From Wenzhouxiangellaceae bacterium (GTDB taxonomy: Bacteria > Pseudomonadota > Gammaproteobacteria > Xanthomonadales > Wenzhouxiangellaceae), in assembly GCA_018334995.1 (NCBI GenBank), contig JAGXKW010000001.1, positions 13,536 to 77,535 on the forward strand: a stretch of DNA of 64,000 nt, in the 5' to 3' direction. A program made the translations under genes and the position numbers. Below, piece after piece: positions 53,986 to 64,000 of this stretch. The notes under the pieces were generated by a model. That model saw nothing but the letters and a program-made list of their open reading frames with translations. It had not been told where the DNA came from and did not search any database. Within the stretch, counting starts at the first letter, position 1. Every line of letters starts with the position of its first letter.

Positions 53986-54351
53986 TCAGCTCCCGAGAAC
54001 GTCGTTCATGGCCTTGATCAGCGTCTTCTTGTCGATCGGCTTGGTCAGATAGGCGCTGGCGCCCTGGCGCATTCCCCAGATCCGGTCGGTTTCCTGGTCC
54101 TTGGTCGTCACGAAGATGACCGGGATGTCGGCGGTGCTTGCGTTCTTCGAGATCTTGCGCGTGGCCTGGAAGCCGTTCAGATCGGGCATCACCACGTCCA
54201 TGAGGATCAGGTCGGGCATATGGTCGATCGCCGCCTGCACGCCTTCTTCTCCGCCGCCGGCCTTGATCGCCTCATGGCCGGCGCCTTCAACGATCTGGGA
54301 AAGTGAATACAGGTGAGTCTCGGAGTCGTCGACGATCAGGACCTTGGCCAT
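53986..54351 (-). CDS. Stand-alone response regulator receiver protein (PilH-like)
   Basis: KVLIVDDSETHLYSLSQIVE, DLILMDVVMPDLNGFQATRKIS, YLTKPIDKKTL. Confidence 0.88.
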   Translation of the reverse strand: MAKVLIVDDSETHLYSLSQIVEGAGHEAIKAGGGEEGVQAAIDHMPDLILMDVVMPDLNGFQATRKISKNASTADIPVIFVTTKDQETDRIWGMRQGASAYLTKPIDKKTLIKAMNDVLGS

Positions 54352-54433
54352 GGGTTTTCCCTTTTTGAATGGTCTGCTGGCGCGGAGACTATACTACAAA
54401 ATTCGCGCGCGTCGAAGCCGTGAAGGACGCCGT

Positions 54434-55441
54434 TCAGCCGCCTACGCGCACCAGCACGCGTCCCAGCGAACCGCCTTCCAGTGCGTTCTCGAAGTACCCG
54501 GACAGGCCGTCCAGCGGCGCCTCCGTGTTCTCGATGCGGTCCAGGTGCGCCGGTTTCCAGTCGCCGGCCAGACGCGTCCAGAGTTCCTTCCGGATCGGGT
54601 AGGGGCAGCCGGCCGAATTGATGCCCAGCAGGCCGATGCCGCGAATGATGAACGGCATGACCGTGGTCTTGACGCCGATCCCGCCGGCCATGCCGCACGC
54701 GGCGATGGAGCCCCACGGCTTGATCACGCGGGTCAGCCCCGAGAGCATGTCGCCGCCGACGTTGTCGATGGCCCCGGCCCAGTGGGCCGAATCCAGCGGT
54801 TTTTCGCTCCAGTAGAGCTCGTTGCGGCTCACGCATTGCCTTGCGCCCAGTTCGCGCAGCCAGTCGAACTGCTCGACCTTGCCCGAAATCGCGTGCGCCT
54901 CGTAGCCGGCGCGGGTGAGGATATCGATCGCGATCGAGCCGACGCCGCCGGTCGCGCCGGTGACGACCACCGGCCCCATGTCCGGCCGCTGACCGTTGGC
55001 CTCCAGGCGCCAAAGGCCGAGCGCGGCGGTGAAGCCGGCGGTGCCCAGCAGCATGGCCTCGCGCAGCGTCAGGCCTTCCGGCAGCGGCACCAGCCACTTC
55101 GAAGGCACGCGCAGGTATTCGCTGTAGCCGCCGTCGCGCGTCTCCGAAAGCCCGCATCCGGTGATCAGCACCGCGTCGCCGTCGGCGAATTCTCCGCTTT
55201 CCGAGTGCACCACCGTCCCGGCCGCGTCGATGCCCCCGTTGAGTGGGTACTCGCGCAGAATCTTGCCCTTGCCGGTCGCGGCCAGGGCATCCTTGTAGTT
55301 GATGCCGGACCAGGCCACGCGAATGACGACGTCGCCGGCGGACTGGTCGTCGATGGACTGCTCGACGATCTCGTTGCGGTAGCCGTGCTCGTCGTCGAAG
55401 ATGCGCAGCGCCTTGAAAGTCTCGTTGATACTGTCGGGCAT
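54434..55441 (-). CDS. AcuI/YhdH-type acrylyl-CoA reductase, zinc-independent MDR family
   Basis: WSGINYKDALAATGKGKI, VVVTGATGGVGSIAIDILTRAGYEAHAISGK; start trimmed. Confidence 0.9.
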   Translation of the reverse strand: MPDSINETFKALRIFDDEHGYRNEIVEQSIDDQSAGDVVIRVAWSGINYKDALAATGKGKILREYPLNGGIDAAGTVVHSESGEFADGDAVLITGCGLSETRDGGYSEYLRVPSKWLVPLPEGLTLREAMLLGTAGFTAALGLWRLEANGQRPDMGPVVVTGATGGVGSIAIDILTRAGYEAHAISGKVEQFDWLRELGARQCVSRNELYWSEKPLDSAHWAGAIDNVGGDMLSGLTRVIKPWGSIAACGMAGGIGVKTTVMPFIIRGIGLLGINSAGCPYPIRKELWTRLAGDWKPAHLDRIENTEAPLDGLSGYFENALEGGSLGRVLVRVGG

Positions 55442-55453
55442 GGTTAACTTCTC

Positions 55454-55644
55454 TCCACAGATTTCACGGATCTGCACAGATTTCTAAGAGGCGATTCGCT
55501 TGTCGCGCAAAAAGCCGGGTTCATCCTGGGGGCTTGCGCCTGTCGAGCCCGCGCGGAAAAGAGCGGTTCGGAGCTTGAGCTTCCACAGTACATTTTTTCA
55601 ACCTGCTTGCACGCTAATCTGTGTCCATCTGTGTAATCTGTGGA
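55454..55644. repeat. Inverted decamer-array element (unit CACAGATNNA)
   Basis: Arms 55454-55483 and 55615-55644, about 24/30 complementary, three ~10-nt units each, ~131-nt centre. Confidence 0.72.
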
Positions 55645-55656
55645 TTGCCTTTGGCC

Positions 55657-57084
55657 CTAATTAGCCTTGTGGATCGCGCGCTTGTCGACCGCCAGGGCGG
55701 CTTCGTGCACCGCTTCGGACAGGGTCGGATGCGCGTGGATGATGCGCGCCAGGTCCTCGGCCGAGCCATTGAATTCCATCGCGACCACGACTTCGCCGAT
55801 GAACTCCGATGCGGTCGAGCCCACGATCTGGCAGCCCAGCAGTTCGTCGTTCTCGGCGTCGGCCAGGATCTTGACCTGGCCGGCGGCGTTGCCCATGGCC
55901 AGCCCGCGGCCGGTGGCGGCGAACGGAAAGCTTCCAGTGCGAAATTCGACGCCTTCTTCCTTGAGCTGTGCTTCGGTCTTGCCTACCCAGGCGATTTCCG
56001 GGTCGGTATAGATCACCCACGGTACGGTTTCGAGGTTGACGTGGCCGGCCTGGCCGGCAATGGATTCGGCCACGGCAATGCCTTCCTCGGAGGCCTTGTG
56101 CGCCAGCATGGGCCCGCGCACCAGGTCGCCGATGGCCCAGATGTTTTCGGCGCTGGTGTGGCAGCGGGCATCGACCTCGACCTGGCCCCGATCGGTGACC
56201 TCGACGCCGCTGTCGTCGGCGATCAGATTGTCGGTGGCGGCCTTGCGTCCGACGGACACCAGAAGCCGGTCGAACACTTCCTCGTGGTCTTCCTTGCCGT
56301 CGTTGTAGCTCAGCTTGACCTTGCCGTCGGCGACTTCGGCGCCGTTGACCTTGCAGCCCATCCGGATATCGAGCTTCTGCTTCTTGAACTCGCGCTGGGC
56401 GACCTTGGCCATGTCGCGGTCGACGGCCGGCAGGAATTCCTCGAGCGCCTCGAACAGCACGGTCTCGGCGCCGAGTCGACTCCATACGCTGCCCATTTCG
56501 AGGCCGATGACGCCGGCGCCGATGACGCCGAAGCGCCCGGGCACTTCCGGAATTTCCAGTGCGCCGACGTTGTCGAGAATGTACTCGTTGTCGACTTCCA
56601 CGTCGGGGATGGAAAACGGCACCGAACCGGCCGCCAGCACCACGTGCCCCCCGCTTGCGGTGTACTTGTCGCCGTCGTTGGGGGAAACCTCGACCTGGCG
56701 CTCGGAAAACAGCTTGCCGCGGCCGTTGACGAATTCGACCTTGTTGGCCTTGAACAGCTGGATCAGCCCGGTATTGAGTTGTTTGACTACCTTGCGCTTG
56801 CGCTCCAGCATCTTGTCGATGTCCATGGAAACGCCTTCGGTGCGGATGCCGTGGGCGGTGTAGTCGTGCTGGATATGATGGAAGTGCTTGGACGAGTCCA
56901 GCAGCGCCTTGGACGGGATACAGCCCACGTTCAGGCAGGTCCCGCCCGGAGCCGGCTTGCCGTCTTCACCCTGGCGGTCGTCGATCAGGAGCGTCTTGAG
57001 CCCGAGCTGTCCGGCCCGAATGGCCCCGGCATACCCGCCCGGGCCGCCACCGATGAAGATTACGTCGAATTCGTTGTCTGACAT
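55657..57084 (-). CDS. lpdA: Dihydrolipoyl dehydrogenase
   Basis: IGGGPGGYAGAIRAGQLGLKTLLID, GGTCLNVGCIPSKALLDSS, HAHPTLSEAVHEAAL. Confidence 0.96.
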   Translation of the reverse strand: MSDNEFDVIFIGGGPGGYAGAIRAGQLGLKTLLIDDRQGEDGKPAPGGTCLNVGCIPSKALLDSSKHFHHIQHDYTAHGIRTEGVSMDIDKMLERKRKVVKQLNTGLIQLFKANKVEFVNGRGKLFSERQVEVSPNDGDKYTASGGHVVLAAGSVPFSIPDVEVDNEYILDNVGALEIPEVPGRFGVIGAGVIGLEMGSVWSRLGAETVLFEALEEFLPAVDRDMAKVAQREFKKQKLDIRMGCKVNGAEVADGKVKLSYNDGKEDHEEVFDRLLVSVGRKAATDNLIADDSGVEVTDRGQVEVDARCHTSAENIWAIGDLVRGPMLAHKASEEGIAVAESIAGQAGHVNLETVPWVIYTDPEIAWVGKTEAQLKEEGVEFRTGSFPFAATGRGLAMGNAAGQVKILADAENDELLGCQIVGSTASEFIGEVVVAMEFNGSAEDLARIIHAHPTLSEAVHEAALAVDKRAIHKAN

Positions 57085-57144
57085 TTGGTTACTCGAGTCT
57101 TGTTTGGGTTCGTGCCGCGTCCTGGTTCAGCGGCTTCGGTTGAA

Positions 57145-57267
57145 GGTTTTAAGTTTTAAGTTTTAAGTGTTAGGTTTTATGCGTTACGTGCTTGCACGCG
57201 AATCCGATACTGAAATGACCGATGGCGATGCCTCAAAACTGATGCCTAAAACCTAAAACCTAAAACG
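57145..57267. repeat. Inverted heptamer-array element (unit GGTTTTA)
   Basis: GGTTTTA AGTTTTA AGTTTTA AGTGTTA GGTTTTA TGCGTTA on the left; reverse complement of right arm CGTTTTA GGTTTTA GGTTTTA GGCATCA. Confidence 0.8.
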
Positions 57268-57286
57268 GGCTTTGAATTCAAAGCCC
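57267..57286 (-). terminator. Perfect 20-bp palindrome at sucB stop, terminator-like
   Basis: GGGCTTTGAATTCAAAGCCC, followed on minus strand by GTTTTAGGTTTTAGG. Confidence 0.55.
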
Positions 57287-58558
57287 CAACAGCATCCGAG
57301 CCGGATCTTCCAGAGCTTCCTTGACCGCGACCAGGAATTGCACGGCGTCCTTGCCGTCGATGATGCGGTGGTCGTAGGACAGCGCGATGTACATCATCGG
57401 GCGGACCACGATTTCGCCGTCGATCGCCACCGGGCGTTCCTTGATCGTGTGCATGCCCAGGATCGCGCTCTGCGGCGGATTGAGCAGCGGCGTGGACAGC
57501 AGCGAGCCGAACACGCCGCCGTTGGTGATCGAGAAGGTTCCGCCCTGCAGGTCCTCGAGCTGGATCTTGCCGGCGCGGGCCTGGTCGGCGTACTCGGCAA
57601 TCTGCGCCTCGACCTGGGCCAGGCTCTTGTGGCCCGCGTCGCGCAGTATCGGCACCATCAGGCCGCGGTCGGTGGAAACGGCGATGCCGATGTCCTGGTA
57701 GCCGTGGTAGACGATTTCATCGCCATCGACCGATGCGTTGACCACCGGATGCTTGTCCAGCGCCTCGCAGCAGGCCTTGACGAAGAACGACATGAAGCCC
57801 AGCTTCACGCCGTGGCGCTCGGCGAAGGCGTCCTTGTATCGGCTGCGGATCTGCATGACCTCGTGCAGGTCGACTTCGTTGAACGAGGTGAGGATCGCGG
57901 CGGTGTTCTGCGCTTCCTTCATGCGTTCGGACACGCGCTGGCGCAGGCGCGACATCTTGACCCGCTCTTCCGGGCGCGGACCGCCGGCGCCGCCACCGCC
58001 GCTCGTGCCGATATGGCTGAGCACGTCGCCCTTGGTGATCCGGCCGCCGCGGCCCGAGCCGGAAATCTCGTCCGGGTCCAGCCCGTGTTCGGTCACCAGC
58101 TTGCGCACCGAGGGGGCGAGCTTGTCGGCCCCTTCCGGCGCCTCGTGCGACGCCCGTTCACCACCGGATGCCGCCTGGTCCTGCTTTTGTTCCTTTTCAG
58201 AGGGCTTTTCGCCCTCCGGTTCTTTCTTCGCCGCCTCGTCCCCGGACTCGGGTTCTTCCTTGTATTCGGATGCCTTGCCGTCTTCCTTCCCGCCTTCCGA
58301 GCCGGAATCGTCGCCGGCCTCGCCTTCGGCAATCTTGCCGAGCACGTCGTCGGCGTTGACCGTGTCGCCTTCTTCGGCATCGATGGACTCGAGCACGCCG
58401 TCGGCCGGGGCCGGCACTTCCAGTACGACCTTGTCGGTTTCCAGGTCGACCAGGTTCTCGTCGCGCTTGACGCTGTCGCCGGCTTTCTTGTGCCACTTGG
58501 CGACGGTGGCGTCGGAAACCGATTCGGGGAGGGTAGGGACCTTGACTTCAGTGCTCAT
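57278..58558 (-). CDS. sucB: 2-oxoglutarate dehydrogenase E2 (dihydrolipoyl succinyltransferase)
   Basis: Lipoyl domain [20 protein letters not shown]3-binding region, catalytic [16 protein letters not shown]; start trimmed. Confidence 0.96.
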   Translation of the reverse strand: MSTEVKVPTLPESVSDATVAKWHKKAGDSVKRDENLVDLETDKVVLEVPAPADGVLESIDAEEGDTVNADDVLGKIAEGEAGDDSGSEGGKEDGKASEYKEEPESGDEAAKKEPEGEKPSEKEQKQDQAASGGERASHEAPEGADKLAPSVRKLVTEHGLDPDEISGSGRGGRITKGDVLSHIGTSGGGGAGGPRPEERVKMSRLRQRVSERMKEAQNTAAILTSFNEVDLHEVMQIRSRYKDAFAERHGVKLGFMSFFVKACCEALDKHPVVNASVDGDEIVYHGYQDIGIAVSTDRGLMVPILRDAGHKSLAQVEAQIAEYADQARAGKIQLEDLQGGTFSITNGGVFGSLLSTPLLNPPQSAILGMHTIKERPVAIDGEIVVRPMMYIALSYDHRIIDGKDAVQFLVAVKEALEDPARMLLGL

Positions 58559-58598
58559 GGAAATTCCTTGGAAATGCGGTCGTGATTGGTCTGAATCG

Positions 58599-61424
58599 TT
58601 ATTGATCTGAATCGATGTCGCGAACGCCAAGCGCCTGTTCGACAAGGCGTTTCTGCTGCTCGATATGCACCTGATAATAGCCAACCGCCGGCGATGCCGA
58701 AGCCTTGCGGCCGGCATAGCGCAGCGACTGGCTGTCGCCGATGCAGGCCTGCAGGTGATGGCGGATCTGGAACCAGGCGCCCTGGTTCATCGGCTCCTCC
58801 TGACACCAGACGACCTGCTTGGCGCCGGCGTAGCGCTCGACGATTTCGGTCAGTTCCTCGCGCGGGAATGGATAAAGTTGCTCGACCCGGACCACGGCGA
58901 CATCGTTGAACGAATCGTCGGCGTCGGCGCGCGCCTTGGCGATGTCGAAATAGACCTTGCCGGCGCAGAACACCAGCCGTTTGACGTTGTCCGGCTCGGG
59001 CTGTTCGGGGTCGTCGATGACGACCCGGAACTCGCCCGAGGCCAGGTCCTCCAGGCTGGAGACCGAGTCGCGGTGGCGCAGCAGGCTCTTGGGCGTGAAT
59101 ACCACCAGCGGCTTGCGATAGGGCCGGAGCATCTGGCGCCGGATCATGTGAAACATCTGGCTGGGCAGCGTCGGCACGCAGACCTGGATGTTGTTGTCCG
59201 AACACAGCTGCATGAAGCGCTCCAGGCGCGCCGAGGAATGCTCGGGGCCCTGGCCCTCGTAGCCGTGCGGCAGGTACATGACCAGGCCGCAGAGTCGGCC
59301 CCACTTGGCTTCGCCGGAGGTGATGAACTGGTCTATGACCACTTGCGCGCCGTTGACGAAGTCGCCGAACTGGGCCTCCCAGATCACCAGCGTGCCCGGC
59401 TCGCCGGTCGCGTAGCCGTATTCGAAACCGAGCACGGCTTCTTCGCTCAACAGCGAGTCGATGACGGCCACCTTGTGGCGGTCCTCGGCAACGTCGCTCA
59501 GCGGGGTGATGTAGCGGCCGTCTTCCTGGTTGTACAGCACCGCGTGACGATGAAAGAACGTGCCGCGGCCGGAATCCTGGCCGACCAGGCGCAGGGCGTA
59601 GCCGGAATCCAGCAGGCCGGCATAGGCCATGGTTTCAGCAAAGCCCCAGTCCATCGGCGCGTCGCCGGCGGCCATCTTGCGGCGCGCTTCGATGATGCGC
59701 TGGACCTGCTTGTGCAGCTCGAAGTCTTCCGGCAGCGTGGTCAGGCGCTTGGAAAGCGCCCTGATGCTGTCGACAGGCATGCCGGTATCGGCTTCGGCGC
59801 GCCAGTCCGATTCCAGGTAAGGGCTCCAGTCCACGGTCGCCAGCGCGTCTTCCTCGTCGGCCAGTTCCACGACGGTCTCGCCGGCGTCCAGCCGGTCGCG
59901 GAAGCTGCGCTGCCACTGGTCGAGCCGGTCCTGGTCGACCAGCCGGTCGTCGATCAGGCGTTTCGAGTATTGCTTGTAGACCGAGTCCAGCTTGCGGATG
60001 GCCTCGTACATGCGCGGCTGCGTGGCGGCCGGTTCGTCGGCTTCGTTATGGCCCAGCCGCCGGTAGCACACCAGGTCGATGACCACGTCCTTCTTGAATT
60101 CGCGCCGGAAATCCGCCGCCACCCGCGTGATGAACAGGACGGCTTCCGGGTCATCGGCGTTGACGTGGAAGATCGGCGCCTGAACCATCTTGGCCACTTC
60201 GGTGCAGTACAGCGTCGAACGCGCGTCCAGCGGATTGGAGGTCGTGAATCCGATCTGGTTGTTGACCACGATATGGAAGGTACCGCCGACCTTGAATCCG
60301 CGTGCCTGGGACATGTTGAACAGTTCCATGTTCACGCCCTGGCCGGCCAGGGCGGCGTCACCGTGCACCAGCACCGGCAGCACCTGCTCGTGTTGGTAGT
60401 CGGTCAGTCGGTTCTGACGCGCGCGCGCGGAGCCGGCCACCACCGGATTGACGATTTCCAGGTGCGACGGATTGAACGCCAGGGCGAGGTGCATCACGCC
60501 GCCCGGGGTGAGCACGTCGGAGCTGAAGCCCAGGTGATATTTGACGTCGCCGGAGCGGGCCGGATCATCGTGCTGGATCTTGCCCTCGAATTCTGCGAAC
60601 AGGTCGCGCGGCGACTTGCCGAGGATATTGACCAGCACATTGAGCCGGCCGCGATGCGCCATGCCGATGACCATTTCGCGAATGCCCTGGCTGCCCGAAT
60701 GCCGGATCAGCGTGTCGCACAGCGGGATCAGGCTCTCGCCGCCTTCCAGCGAAAAGCGCTTCTGGCCGACATAGCGCGAGTGCAGGTATTTCTCCAGCCC
60801 CTCGGCTGCGCCCAGCTTTTCCAGCAGACGTTTGCGGTCTTCGGCCGGGAATTCGAACGTGCCGCTGGCGCGCTCCAGGCGTTGCTGCAGCCAGCGCCGC
60901 TGATCGGTGTCGGCGATGTGCATGTATTCGACGCCGACGCTGCCACAGTAAGTCTGTTTGCAGATCTCGATGATTTCCGACAACTTGAGGTGGTCGGGCG
61001 CGGCGAGGCTGCCGGTGTGGAATTCAGTATCGAGATCGGCTTGCGAAAGGTTGTGGAAGTCCAGTTCTAGGTCGGGTACTTCCGGCCTTTCGCTGAGGCC
61101 CAGGGGATCCAGTTCGGCGCGCTGGTGGCCGCGCACCCGGTAGGCGTTGATCAGCCGCAGTACGCCGGCCTGCTTGAAATCCTCTGCGGTCGCCGCTGCC
61201 GGCTGGCCGGACGGCTGTCGGCCGAGTGCCTCGAAGTGCGCGGCGATGGCGCGATGGCGGGTGTCGTCGTCGGCGTCTTCGAGCAGTCCGCGGAACGTCT
61301 CGCGCCAGTATTCGGGTACCGACTCGGGGTCGTCGAGAAACTCCTCGTAGAGGTCTTCGATGAAAGCCGCATTGAGGCCGGACAGATGCGACGTCCGGTA
61401 TTTTCGTTCCAGTTCTTCGGTCAT
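58599..61424 (-). CDS. sucA: 2-oxoglutarate dehydrogenase E1
   Basis: [56 protein letters not shown]. Confidence 0.97.
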   Translation of the reverse strand: MTEELERKYRTSHLSGLNAAFIEDLYEEFLDDPESVPEYWRETFRGLLEDADDDTRHRAIAAHFEALGRQPSGQPAAATAEDFKQAGVLRLINAYRVRGHQRAELDPLGLSERPEVPDLELDFHNLSQADLDTEFHTGSLAAPDHLKLSEIIEICKQTYCGSVGVEYMHIADTDQRRWLQQRLERASGTFEFPAEDRKRLLEKLGAAEGLEKYLHSRYVGQKRFSLEGGESLIPLCDTLIRHSGSQGIREMVIGMAHRGRLNVLVNILGKSPRDLFAEFEGKIQHDDPARSGDVKYHLGFSSDVLTPGGVMHLALAFNPSHLEIVNPVVAGSARARQNRLTDYQHEQVLPVLVHGDAALAGQGVNMELFNMSQARGFKVGGTFHIVVNNQIGFTTSNPLDARSTLYCTEVAKMVQAPIFHVNADDPEAVLFITRVAADFRREFKKDVVIDLVCYRRLGHNEADEPAATQPRMYEAIRKLDSVYKQYSKRLIDDRLVDQDRLDQWQRSFRDRLDAGETVVELADEEDALATVDWSPYLESDWRAEADTGMPVDSIRALSKRLTTLPEDFELHKQVQRIIEARRKMAAGDAPMDWGFAETMAYAGLLDSGYALRLVGQDSGRGTFFHRHAVLYNQEDGRYITPLSDVAEDRHKVAVIDSLLSEEAVLGFEYGYATGEPGTLVIWEAQFGDFVNGAQVVIDQFITSGEAKWGRLCGLVMYLPHGYEGQGPEHSSARLERFMQLCSDNNIQVCVPTLPSQMFHMIRRQMLRPYRKPLVVFTPKSLLRHRDSVSSLEDLASGEFRVVIDDPEQPEPDNVKRLVFCAGKVYFDIAKARADADDSFNDVAVVRVEQLYPFPREELTEIVERYAGAKQVVWCQEEPMNQGAWFQIRHHLQACIGDSQSLRYAGRKASASPAVGYYQVHIEQQKRLVEQALGVRDIDSDQ

Positions 61425-61510
61425 GGGAATTTCAAAAGCCGGGGTTGGCGCGGGCCAGGGCAGAATTATAACGGTTGCAGGCCGGGCTTATTGTCTCCCG
61501 GGGGTGCAGA

Positions 61511-62611
61511 TCAAGGTCGAATCAGTTCGTCCTGTTCGACCAGGTTCTCGACCAGCTTGCGCGCAGCCGCGTCGCTCGGCCATTGGTCGATGCGGCCGTT
61601 GCGGCAAAGCGCCTGCGCGAATTCCGGCGGACACGGCCACTGCTGGCCGTTGACGAACAGCAGGCCTGAATCGCTCCAGGCCAGGCGGGTGCCGGGCGCG
61701 AACACCAGGGGCGTCTCCGGATCCTCATCCGGCGCATCGTCGTCATCGACATCCGGCGACCACTGGCGATAGGCGGTCAGCGTCTGGCCCAGCCAGCTGA
61801 CAAGCGCGGCATCGTCGAGCTGCACCGCCTGGCTCAGCAACCTGCGGGCGTGCTGGAGCAGCGTCTGGTCGATGCGCTCGGCGCGCTCGGTGTCGTATTT
61901 CAGCGGAGTGAGCCGTGGCAGCCGTGCTTCGTGCTCGCCCAGGAACGCGGCCAGTTCGGATAGCAGTTCGGCCGAGGACGGCGCGCGCAGCCCGATCGAC
62001 CAGGTCTGGCTGTTCTGCTGCGCGATTCCGTGGTGGGCGACGCCCGGGGGGATGTAAAGAACGTCGCCGGGCTCGGTCACGCAGCTCGTCTCGGCCTTGA
62101 AATTGCGCAGCACCGCGAGTTCGAAATCCTCGTTGAGATCGGGCTGGAAATTGCCCGCCAGCTCCCAGCGCCGGGCGCCGGCGGCCTGGACCAGGAACAC
62201 GTCGTAGGCGTCGACGTGCGGGCCCACCGACCCGCCCGGTCCGGCCTGGCTGACCATGACGTCGTCGAGCAGCCAGTTCGGCAGGAATCGGAAGGCGTCC
62301 AGCAACTCGGCGACCTGGGCGTATTTCTTGTCCATGTCCTGGACCAGCAGCGACTGGTACGGTCGGTCCAGCGAGGGCAGCTCGTCCTCGGCGAACGGTC
62401 CGTATGCAAGCGTCCAATCCAGGTTCTCGAACGAGCCAACAACCAGCCGCGAGCCGAGCTCGCCGTCGCCGGCCGCCGCGACCATCTGGTCGATGCCCAG
62501 CGCCGCCGGGTTGACCCAGCCGCGAATCAGTAGCGGGGTGTGCTGCCAGTGTTCGTCCAGGAAGCGCCGGTCGTCGAAGCGATCCCACTCGATCAGCTGG
62601 ATCGGTTTCAT
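61511..62611 (-). CDS. Cupin-4/JmjC-like ribosomal oxygenase (RoxA/YcfD-like)
   Basis: HWQHTPLLIRGW, GPHVDAYDVFLVQAAGARRWEL (HxD), PGDVLYIPPGVAHHGIA; start trimmed. Confidence 0.9.
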   Translation of the reverse strand: MKPIQLIEWDRFDDRRFLDEHWQHTPLLIRGWVNPAALGIDQMVAAAGDGELGSRLVVGSFENLDWTLAYGPFAEDELPSLDRPYQSLLVQDMDKKYAQVAELLDAFRFLPNWLLDDVMVSQAGPGGSVGPHVDAYDVFLVQAAGARRWELAGNFQPDLNEDFELAVLRNFKAETSCVTEPGDVLYIPPGVAHHGIAQQNSQTWSIGLRAPSSAELLSELAAFLGEHEARLPRLTPLKYDTERAERIDQTLLQHARRLLSQAVQLDDAALVSWLGQTLTAYRQWSPDVDDDDAPDEDPETPLVFAPGTRLAWSDSGLLFVNGQQWPCPPEFAQALCRNGRIDQWPSDAAARKLVENLVEQDELIRP

Positions 62612-63987
62612 GTGTAGCGTCCCAGGCCGCGCGCCATGGCCGCGGCATTGCCGGTGTAGCCGGAAGGCGTCATTTCCAGCAAGCGCCGGCGTTCGGCCGC
62701 AGGCAGTTCGAGCTGCTCCAGGAATTCCCGGACCTCGTCGGCGCCGATGGTGCGTCCGCGCGTGAGTTGCTTGAGCTTCTCGTAGGGTTCCTCGATGCCG
62801 TGCACCCGCATCACGGTCTGGATGGCCTCGGCCAGCACCTCCCAGGCGTCCTCGACATCTTCCGCGATGCGCGCGCGCGCCGGCTCGATCCGGTCCAGGC
62901 CGCGCTGTATGGAGCGCCAGGCCAGCAGACAGTAGCCGAAGGCCGAGCCGATCGAGCGCTGGACGGTGGAATCGGTCAGGTCGCGTTGCCAGCGCGATAC
63001 CGGCAATTTTTCGGCCAGGTGGCACAGCAGCGCGTTGGCCAGCCCCAGGTTGCCCTCGCCGTTCTCGAAATCGATGGGGTTGACCTTGTGCGGCATGGTC
63101 GAAGAGCCGACTTCACCCTCGACCGTGCGCTGCTTGTAGTAGCCCAGCGAGATATAGGCCCAGCTGTCGCGCGCGAAATCCAGCAGTATCGTGTTGACCC
63201 GCACCAGCGCATGAGACAGCTCGGCGATCATGTCGTGCGGCTCGATCTGGGTCGTGTAGGGGTTCCAGACCAAACCCAGATCCTCGACGAAATCGCGCGC
63301 GGTCGTCGGCCAGTCCAGATCCGGGCAGGCCGCGATGTGAGCGTTGAAGTTGCCCACTGCGCCGTTGATCTTGCCGCTGATCTCGATCCGGTTGAGCGCC
63401 CGGCGCTGGCGGCGCAGCCGGAACACCGTGTTGGCCAGTTCCTTGCCGAGCGTGGTCGGCGAGGCGCTCTGGCCATGAGTGCGCGACAGCATTGCCAGAT
63501 CGGCATGTTGCGCGGCCATGTCTGCAAGGTGTGCGTCAAGCTCGGCCAGCACCGGATCGAGTTCCTCGACCAGCGCCTGGCGCAGGATCAGGCCGTAGGC
63601 GAGGTTGTTGATGTCCTCGGAGGTGCAGGCGAAGTGCACCATCTCGAGCTTGTCGGCCAGGCCCGGGCGCGCGGCCATGCGGTTTTTGATCCAGTACTCC
63701 ACGGCCTTGACGTCGTGGTTGGTGGTCGCCTCGATCTCCTTGACCTCGGCGGCGTCGGCGTCGGAGAAGTCCTCGCCCAGCTGCCGGAGAAACGCGTCGT
63801 CGTCGGGCGCCAGCGGCGGCAGGGCGCCGAATGCTTCGACCCCGGCCAGGTGACGGAACCACGCCACCTCCACTCGTACCCGGTGCCGGATCAGCCCGGC
63901 TTCCGAAAACAGGCGGGCCAGCGGTTCGAGACGCCGGGCGTAGCGGCCGTCCAGCGGAGACAGTGCAGTCAGGGCGTTGGAAGTCAT
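62608..63987 (-). CDS. purB: Adenylosuccinate lyase
   Basis: LTALSPLDGRYARR, TNHDVKAVEYWIK, GSSTMPHKVNPIDFENGEGN. Confidence 0.97.
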   Translation of the reverse strand: MTSNALTALSPLDGRYARRLEPLARLFSEAGLIRHRVRVEVAWFRHLAGVEAFGALPPLAPDDDAFLRQLGEDFSDADAAEVKEIEATTNHDVKAVEYWIKNRMAARPGLADKLEMVHFACTSEDINNLAYGLILRQALVEELDPVLAELDAHLADMAAQHADLAMLSRTHGQSASPTTLGKELANTVFRLRRQRRALNRIEISGKINGAVGNFNAHIAACPDLDWPTTARDFVEDLGLVWNPYTTQIEPHDMIAELSHALVRVNTILLDFARDSWAYISLGYYKQRTVEGEVGSSTMPHKVNPIDFENGEGNLGLANALLCHLAEKLPVSRWQRDLTDSTVQRSIGSAFGYCLLAWRSIQRGLDRIEPARARIAEDVEDAWEVLAEAIQTVMRVHGIEEPYEKLKQLTRGRTIGADEVREFLEQLELPAAERRRLLEMTPSGYTGNAAAMARGLGRYT

Positions 63988-64000
63988 CGGGAAAGCGTCT

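Noticed and set aside
57145-57267. True telomere or linear-replicon end
   Set aside because: The array is internal, flanked by intact sucB and lpdA in conserved gene order, and inverted around a short centre. A telomere-like unit does not imply a replicon end.
58665-61070. 801-aa + strand ORF antisense to sucA
   Set aside because: Shadow ORF of sucA; same compositional signature and no recognisable motif.

Overview
The window is a compact, high-GC chromosomal segment of housekeeping genes, gammaproteobacterial in gene content and gene order. Recognisable blocks are: mutY (5' truncated); coaE; a YoaA/DinG helicase-tsaB; surE-pcm-yqaA-nlpD (no rpoS follows); yhbY/rlmE-ftsH; sspAB with the cytochrome bc1 genes petABC; a DegS-type protease; dcd-mrp; a GldA/F/G-like ABC cluster with a DUF4340 protein; xseA; a MATE exporter; an lpxH-like gene with a glycosyltransferase; parE; miaB-phoH-ybeY-corC; gcvP; ctaB-ctaA-SCO-like-surf1; lpd-sucB-sucA; a cupin oxygenase; and purB. 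I saw no rRNA, tRNA, CRISPR array, phage, transposase or known defence system. The least explained material is intergenic. Six gaps carry elements with one architecture: a short degenerate tandem array (7-nt or ~10-nt unit), a spacer, then the inverted complement of the array. The unit differs between loci: GGYAAAT, GGTAGYC (two loci), GGTTTTA, GCGAATGAAC and CACAGATNNA. Two further intergenic elements (18373-18496 and 39547-39673) share a conserved core on opposite strands but have different, internally complementary arms. These elements are the best candidates for something undescribed. All alignments were made by eye. Genome-wide counts and homology searches were not possible.
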